Of a stretch of DNA of 7,866 nt, positions 4,842 to 7,866 are shown piece after piece (within the stretch, counting starts at the first letter, position 1; every line of letters starts with the position of its first letter). The notes below the pieces were generated by a model. That model was not told the origin of the DNA, made no database searches, and saw only the letters and a program-made list of their open reading frames with translations. The translations under genes and the position numbers were made by a program. Location: contig CAMHDC010000051.1 of NCBI GenBank assembly GCA_946183765.1, forward strand, positions 1 through 7,866, read 5' to 3'. This DNA is from an uncultured Clostridia bacterium (lineage in GTDB: Bacteria; Bacillota; Clostridia; Christensenellales; CAG-138).

Positions 4842-5906
4842 ATGAAAAAATCGATCTCTGTCCTGCTGGCGCTGCTGATGGTTTTGTCCATGGCCGCCTG
4901 CGTGAAGGTGACGGCTGTCGACAAGCCTGTCGTCGCCGCCGAACCCAAGGAAGCCGCCGCAGCGGACACCGCTGTGAAGGAAGCCGCCGTGCAGAACGCC
5001 GCCGCCGTGACCACGTCCGCGCCCACGGTCGCGCCCACAGAAGAACCTACGCCGGAGCCCACGCCCGAGCCCACGGAAGAACCCACGCCGGAACCCGCGG
5101 AGGTCCCCTTCGAGGCGGCCATCGCCGACGCCGAAGAGAAGCTTCAGCAGGTCAAGAGTATGCATATCGACATGGAGATGAACATGGGACTCACCATCAC
5201 CATCGCCATGGGCGAGATGAACCAGAGCATGCCCATGGATATCCATATGCTCTATGTGGCGGACGCCATCATCACCGATCCCTATGTGGCCAAGATGGAT
5301 ATGAACCTTTCCGCCGTGGGCGAGGAGATGCAGGCCACGATCTACGTCACCCGCGACGGGGAGAACATCGTTCTGTACACCTCTGACGACGGGGGCCTGA
5401 CCTGGCAGAAGAACACCAACCCTGAAGCGGGTCAGCTGCCCCAGGCGCCCGCCGAGACCCTGAATTTGTTCGCCGGCACCAATGCCGACTTTCAGCTGAC
5501 CGGCACCGAGGAAGTGAACGGCAAGGTCGCTTCCGTCTATACCGGTGCCATCGACGGCAAATACCTGCAGGAGATCCTCAACAGCACCGGCGCCGCCGGG
5601 GAGCTGACGGAGGCTGTGGGTACCGACATTTCCGAGGAGGTTCTGACGAACCTGAGCGACATCCTGGTGACTGTCAAGATCGACCAGGAGAGCGGGCTGC
5701 CCGTCCAGTGCACCATCGACATGGCCGACGCCATGAAGGAACTGATGCATGCCGCTTTGCTGGCCAGCATGGGCGGAGAGCTTCCCGCGGGCGTGGAGCT
5801 GGATCTGGACATGTCCGCCATGGTCATCGACATGGTCTTTAGCAACTACGACGCCGTGGAGCCCATCGAGATCCCCGAAGCGGCGCTGAACGCTCCGGAG
5901 ATGTAA
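4842..5906 (+). CDS. DUF6612-like surface lipoprotein with Pro/Glu/Thr linker
   Basis: The 354-residue product has a lipoprotein signal: KK, a hydrophobic core, then SMAAC with lipidated Cys20. An Ala-rich, low-complexity stretch (about 30-64) leads into a T/E/P repeat linker (65-85), which should hold the folded domain away from the membrane. The domain, about 90-354, begins with a helix AIADAEEKLQQVKSMHIDMEMNM and continues as alternating Met-rich strands. This is the pattern of the LolA/LppX-like DUF6612 lipoproteins of Firmicutes, whose function is unknown. SDDGGLTW (181-188) is a single Asp-box. AAAGGAG (4829-4835) lies seven bases before the ATG. Promoter and terminator flank it, though the terminator U-tract is poor and the next gene may be reached by read-through. 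Lipidation is confident; the family assignment is by pattern only. Confidence 0.82.
   Translation: MKKSISVLLALLMVLSMAACVKVTAVDKPVVAAEPKEAAAADTAVKEAAVQNAAAVTTSAPTVAPTEEPTPEPTPEPTEEPTPEPAEVPFEAAIADAEEKLQQVKSMHIDMEMNMGLTITIAMGEMNQSMPMDIHMLYVADAIITDPYVAKMDMNLSAVGEEMQATIYVTRDGENIVLYTSDDGGLTWQKNTNPEAGQLPQAPAETLNLFAGTNADFQLTGTEEVNGKVASVYTGAIDGKYLQEILNSTGAAGELTEAVGTDISEEVLTNLSDILVTVKIDQESGLPVQCTIDMADAMKELMHAALLASMGGELPAGVELDLDMSAMVIDMVFSNYDAVEPIEIPEAALNAPEM
5034..5096 (+). repeat. In-frame T/E/P-rich linker repeat in the lipoprotein
   Basis: Codons 65-85 encode alternating PTEE and PTPEP units, and the DNA repeats near-identical CCCACG/GAAGAACCCACG/GAGCCCACG blocks. Such tracts are flexible, membrane-distal spacers in Clostridia lipoproteins and tend to vary in length between strains. 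Confidence 0.8.
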
Positions 5907-5929
5907 GAAAAAGGATATAACGAACCAAC

Positions 5930-5957
5930 AGAGGACCGCCGCGGGCGGTCCTCTTCC
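5930..5957 (+). terminator. Probable terminator after the lipoprotein gene
   Basis: AGAGGACCGCC (5930-5940) pairs perfectly over 11 bp with GGCGGTCCTCT (5944-5954) around GCG. The downstream tract is only TTCCT, so termination may be partial, letting the next gene share the lipoprotein promoter. Confidence 0.65.
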
Positions 5958-5980
5958 TAAAGATCCGGAGGAAACAGATC

Positions 5981-6742
5981 ATGTACGCGCTGCTGCACGC
6001 GCTGCTCTCCGACAGAAAGGGCGACACCGTTTTCACCTGCTTTGGGCTATGGCACTTTGGATACATAGCGATCACGGTCGTTCTGATCGCCATCCTCTGC
6101 CGGTATCTGAAGGGCAAGCCCCGGGCCGCTGGGGCCCGGACCGCCACTAAGCTGATCCACGTGGCGTTCGGCCTGTACATCGCCGACTTCTTCCTCATGC
6201 CCTTTGCCTACGAGCAGATCGACATGGAGAAGCTGCCGTTCCATGTGTGCACCGCCATGTGCGTGATGTGTTTTCTGAGCAGACACGTGCCCCGACTGAA
6301 ATCCTACACCCTGTCCCTGGCCCGCCTCGGCTTCGTGTCCAACCTGGTGTATCTGATCTACCCTGCCGGCGTCATGTGGCACCAAGTCCATCCCCTCTGC
6401 TACCGGGTGGTCCAGACGCTGTTGTTTCATAGCCTGATGACGGCATATGGGTACATCACCCTGGCCTACGAAGGGGAGAGCCTGTCCCGGCAAAGCTTAC
6501 GCCGGGACCTTGTGACCGTCGTTGGCATGACGTTGTGGGCCGTATTGGGGAACATCCTGTATACCGGCGCGGCGGGGACCTACGATCATGCGTTCAACTG
6601 GTTCTTCGTCACTGCCGATCCGTTCGGCATTTTGGACAGGAAGCTGGCGCCCTTTCTCATGCCCTTCCTCAACGTGTTGGCTTTCATGGCGGTGGAGCTG
6701 TCCCTTTACGGCGTCTTTCATTGCCTGCGAAAAAAGGAGTGA
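5981..6742 (+). CDS. YwaF/TMEM164-family integral membrane protein (TIGR02206-like)
   Basis: The 253-residue protein has about seven hydrophobic segments, near 26-41, 57-75, 86-100, 116-134, 145-163, 178-196 and 225-247. It resembles the YwaF/TIGR02206 family, which is related to eukaryotic TMEM164. Landmarks are LPFHVC (85-90), the YPAG turn (127-130), FHS (149-151) and NWFFV (206-210). TMEM164 has been reported as a cysteine-dependent phospholipid acyltransferase; Cys90 and His150 sit where such residues might be, but bacterial members are uncharacterised. GGAGG (5966-5970) lies ten bases before the ATG. No promoter is visible between this gene and the lipoprotein, so expression probably depends on read-through of the hairpin at 5930 or a promoter I do not recognise. 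The gene converges on the lyxose isomerase gene. Confidence 0.75.
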   Translation: MYALLHALLSDRKGDTVFTCFGLWHFGYIAITVVLIAILCRYLKGKPRAAGARTATKLIHVAFGLYIADFFLMPFAYEQIDMEKLPFHVCTAMCVMCFLSRHVPRLKSYTLSLARLGFVSNLVYLIYPAGVMWHQVHPLCYRVVQTLLFHSLMTAYGYITLAYEGESLSRQSLRRDLVTVVGMTLWAVLGNILYTGAAGTYDHAFNWFFVTADPFGILDRKLAPFLMPFLNVLAFMAVELSLYGVFHCLRKKE

Positions 6743-6762
6743 TCAGGATCCGGATAAGAAAC

Positions 6763-6795
6763 GGGCCCGGCGCCGCTGCGTCAGGCCCTGTTTTT
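6763..6795 (+). terminator. Probable terminator between convergent genes
   Basis: GGGCC (6763-6767) pairs with GGCCC (6784-6788), enclosing GC-rich sequence that may pair further, followed by TGTTTTT. It serves the YwaF-like gene. Read from the other strand the stem is followed only by GTTTCTT, so it may weakly stop the isomerase transcript too. Confidence 0.5.
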
Positions 6796-6807
6796 GGTTT
6801 TGACGTG

Positions 6808-7494
6808 TTATTCTGCCGGCGGGTACTCCCCGCACAGCAGCCGATAGGGGGGCTCGTCCTCCTCGATGGCGGGGAAGCGGCCCATGGGCGGCTCGAAGCG
6901 GTTGTCATGCTCGTCGTCGTTGGTTTGGCTGACCTCGCCCAGGAGCACGGGGCCGGTGCCGGGCTCCACCTGGAAATCGTGGTAGAGGCCCTGGTGCACG
7001 TGGATGCTCTCTCCCGGCGTCAGGCGGATGAGGGTGCCCGCAGGGACCGTGAACCGGCGGCCGTCGCAGTTCACCGTCACAGGGTTCTCATAGTCGATGC
7101 TCTCGTCGGGCAGAGAGTTATAGACCCGGATGAGGCACACGCCGCCGCCCCGGTGGATGATGTCCTCGGTCTTGAACCAGTGGAAGTGGTTGGGGGAATA
7201 CTGACCCTCCTTGAGATAGAGAAGCTTTTCGGCGTAGACCATGGGATACTTGTCCGCCATGGCCCGGTTGCCGTTACGGATGGTGATGAGGCTCAGGCCC
7301 AGCTTGTCGAAGTCGTCCTTGCCGTAGTCCGTGATGTCCCAGCCCAGCTTGCAGTCCCGGACCTCGTCGTACTCGTGGCCCTTGGTTTTCCATTCCTCCG
7401 GCGTGAAGTGGCAAAACGGCGGCAGATAGCAGTGCTCCCGGACGCACATCGCTTCCATTTCCTGCAGGGCCCGGTTGATCTCGGATCGCTTCAT
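6808..7494 (-). CDS. D-lyxose isomerase (D-lyxose/D-mannose ketol-isomerase)
   Basis: The 228-residue cytosolic cupin-fold protein matches the D-lyxose isomerase family, which interconverts D-lyxose and D-xylulose and often D-mannose and D-fructose, with Mn2+ or a similar metal. The metal-site motif NHFHWFKTEDI supplies His103, His105 and Glu110, the numbering I recall for the E. coli enzyme; the fourth His is in HVHQGLYHDF (165-174), probably His172. Length is typical for the family. ATG at 7494 follows GAGGGAGGA with good spacing; the upstream in-frame extension covers the promoter and is rejected. It has its own promoter at 7523-7551, beginning four bases past the heavy-metal ATPase stop. 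Co-transcription with that gene is also possible. No other pentose genes are in view. Confidence 0.92.
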   Translation of the reverse strand: MKRSEINRALQEMEAMCVREHCYLPPFCHFTPEEWKTKGHEYDEVRDCKLGWDITDYGKDDFDKLGLSLITIRNGNRAMADKYPMVYAEKLLYLKEGQYSPNHFHWFKTEDIIHRGGGVCLIRVYNSLPDESIDYENPVTVNCDGRRFTVPAGTLIRLTPGESIHVHQGLYHDFQVEPGTGPVLLGEVSQTNDDEHDNRFEPPMGRFPAIEEDEPPYRLLCGEYPPAE

Positions 7495-7522
7495 GTTCGT
7501 TCCTCCCTCTGTTGATAGGTCC

Positions 7523-7551
7523 AGTATACGGCTTCGCCCCGGAAAAAGCAA
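7523..7551 (-). promoter_or_regulatory. Promoter of the D-lyxose isomerase gene
   Basis: On the minus strand TTGCTT (7551-7546) and TATACT (7528-7523) are separated by 17 bp. The -10 is strong and the -35 partial. The box TATACTGGAC matches the yczE promoter exactly over ten bases. The 5' leader would be about 20 bases and holds the ribosome site. Confidence 0.7.
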
Positions 7552-7554
7552 TGG

Positions 7555-7866
7555 TCACACGCTTTTGACGATCAGGCAGCGGATGGCGTTGAGGACCGCC
7601 AGGACCATGACGCCCACGTCCGCGCCGATGGCCAGCCACATGTTGGCCAGGCCCAGGGCGCTGAGAAGGAGGCAGATCGCCTTGACGCCCAGGGCGAACC
7701 AGATGTTCTCCTTCACGATCCTCAGGCACTTGCGGGCGATGGCCATGGCCTGGGCGATCTTCAGCGGGTCGTCGTCCATGAGGACCACGTCCGCCGCCTC
7801 GATGGCCGCGTCGGAGCCCAGCGCGCCCATGGCGATGCCGATGTCCGCCCGGGAGAGGACCGGCGC
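7555..7866 (-). CDS. Heavy-metal P1B-type ATPase, C-terminal fragment (CadA/ZntA-like), cut by window edge
   Basis: The last 103 codons are present, ending in TGA at 7557-7555. APVLSRADIGIAMGALGSDAAIEAADVVLMDD is the P-domain segment that follows the GDGxND motif, which lies outside the window. The final two membrane helices follow, with WLAIGADVGVMVLAVLNAIR holding the conserved Asp of the Zn/Cd/Pb-exporting subfamily. The protein pumps divalent metal ions out of the cytosol using ATP. Metal choice is uncertain because the CPC motif and N-terminal domain are not visible. The start lies beyond the right edge; an ATG at 7830 within the P-domain is internal, not the start. The stop is immediately upstream of the isomerase promoter with no terminator between. 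Confidence 0.93.
   Translation of the reverse strand, partial: APVLSRADIGIAMGALGSDAAIEAADVVLMDDDPLKIAQAMAIARKCLRIVKENIWFALGVKAICLLLSALGLANMWLAIGADVGVMVLAVLNAIRCLIVKSV

Noticed and set aside
5034..5096. Short tandem DNA repeat as a possible CRISPR or microsatellite
   Set aside because: It is in frame, codes for a T/E/P linker and has no spacers.
4803..5750. Minus-strand open frame antisense to the lipoprotein, rich in His and Gly
   Set aside because: It is a complementary reading of Met/Asp/Glu/Thr codons; the sense strand has a promoter, ribosome site and lipobox.
6535..7515. Plus-strand open frame across the ywaF-lyxose isomerase junction
   Set aside because: It overlaps both confident genes and the convergent terminator and encodes no known domain.

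Overview
The window is GC-rich bacterial DNA (roughly 60-70% GC by eye) that reads like a high-GC member of the Clostridia/Bacillota, for example Christensenellales or Oscillospirales. The grounds are strong AGGAGG-type ribosome sites, compact sigma-A promoters with 17-bp spacers, a small lipoprotein with a Pro/Glu/Thr linker, a secreted multi-SH3b protein, and YczE/YitT-like and YwaF-like membrane proteins. The taxon is inferred; no rRNA or marker gene is present.

Layout, left to right. Bases 1-63 are the tail of an unrecognised gene, closed by a strong terminator (95-131). A large two-domain GT2-type glycosyltransferase-like gene follows (152-1666); it is the most GC-rich part and appears to lack the metal-binding acidic motif in both domains. 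Its stop codon overlaps a near-consensus promoter that drives a tRNA-Glu(CTC) gene (1707-1782) with its own terminator. Directly after lies a 120-bp nested palindromic element (1816-1935). Its outer stem is copied from the tRNA T-arm, and its right end repeats 18 bp of the tRNA 3' end. It contains no credible gene.

Next is a two-gene operon, yczE-like membrane protein then PhzF-family isomerase, joined by an ATGA overlap. Its promoter places the predicted transcription start at or beside the first ATG, so the message may be leaderless. An AT-rich spacer then carries an extended -10 promoter and a possible 16-codon leader ORF in front of a secreted protein with four SH3b repeats. A separate promoter drives a DUF6612-like lipoprotein; a YwaF/TMEM164-like membrane protein follows on the same strand.

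The right end is on the minus strand and converges on ywaF. It holds the C-terminus of a CadA/ZntA-type heavy-metal P1B ATPase, cut by the window edge, and a D-lyxose isomerase with its own promoter starting just past the ATPase stop.

Most genes are ordinary housekeeping or envelope genes. The observations most worth following are the tRNA-derived palindromic element, the leaderless yczE start, the leader ORF/hairpin before the SH3b gene, and the glycosyltransferase with degenerate active-site motifs. I see no defence system, CRISPR array, insertion sequence or complete mobile element.
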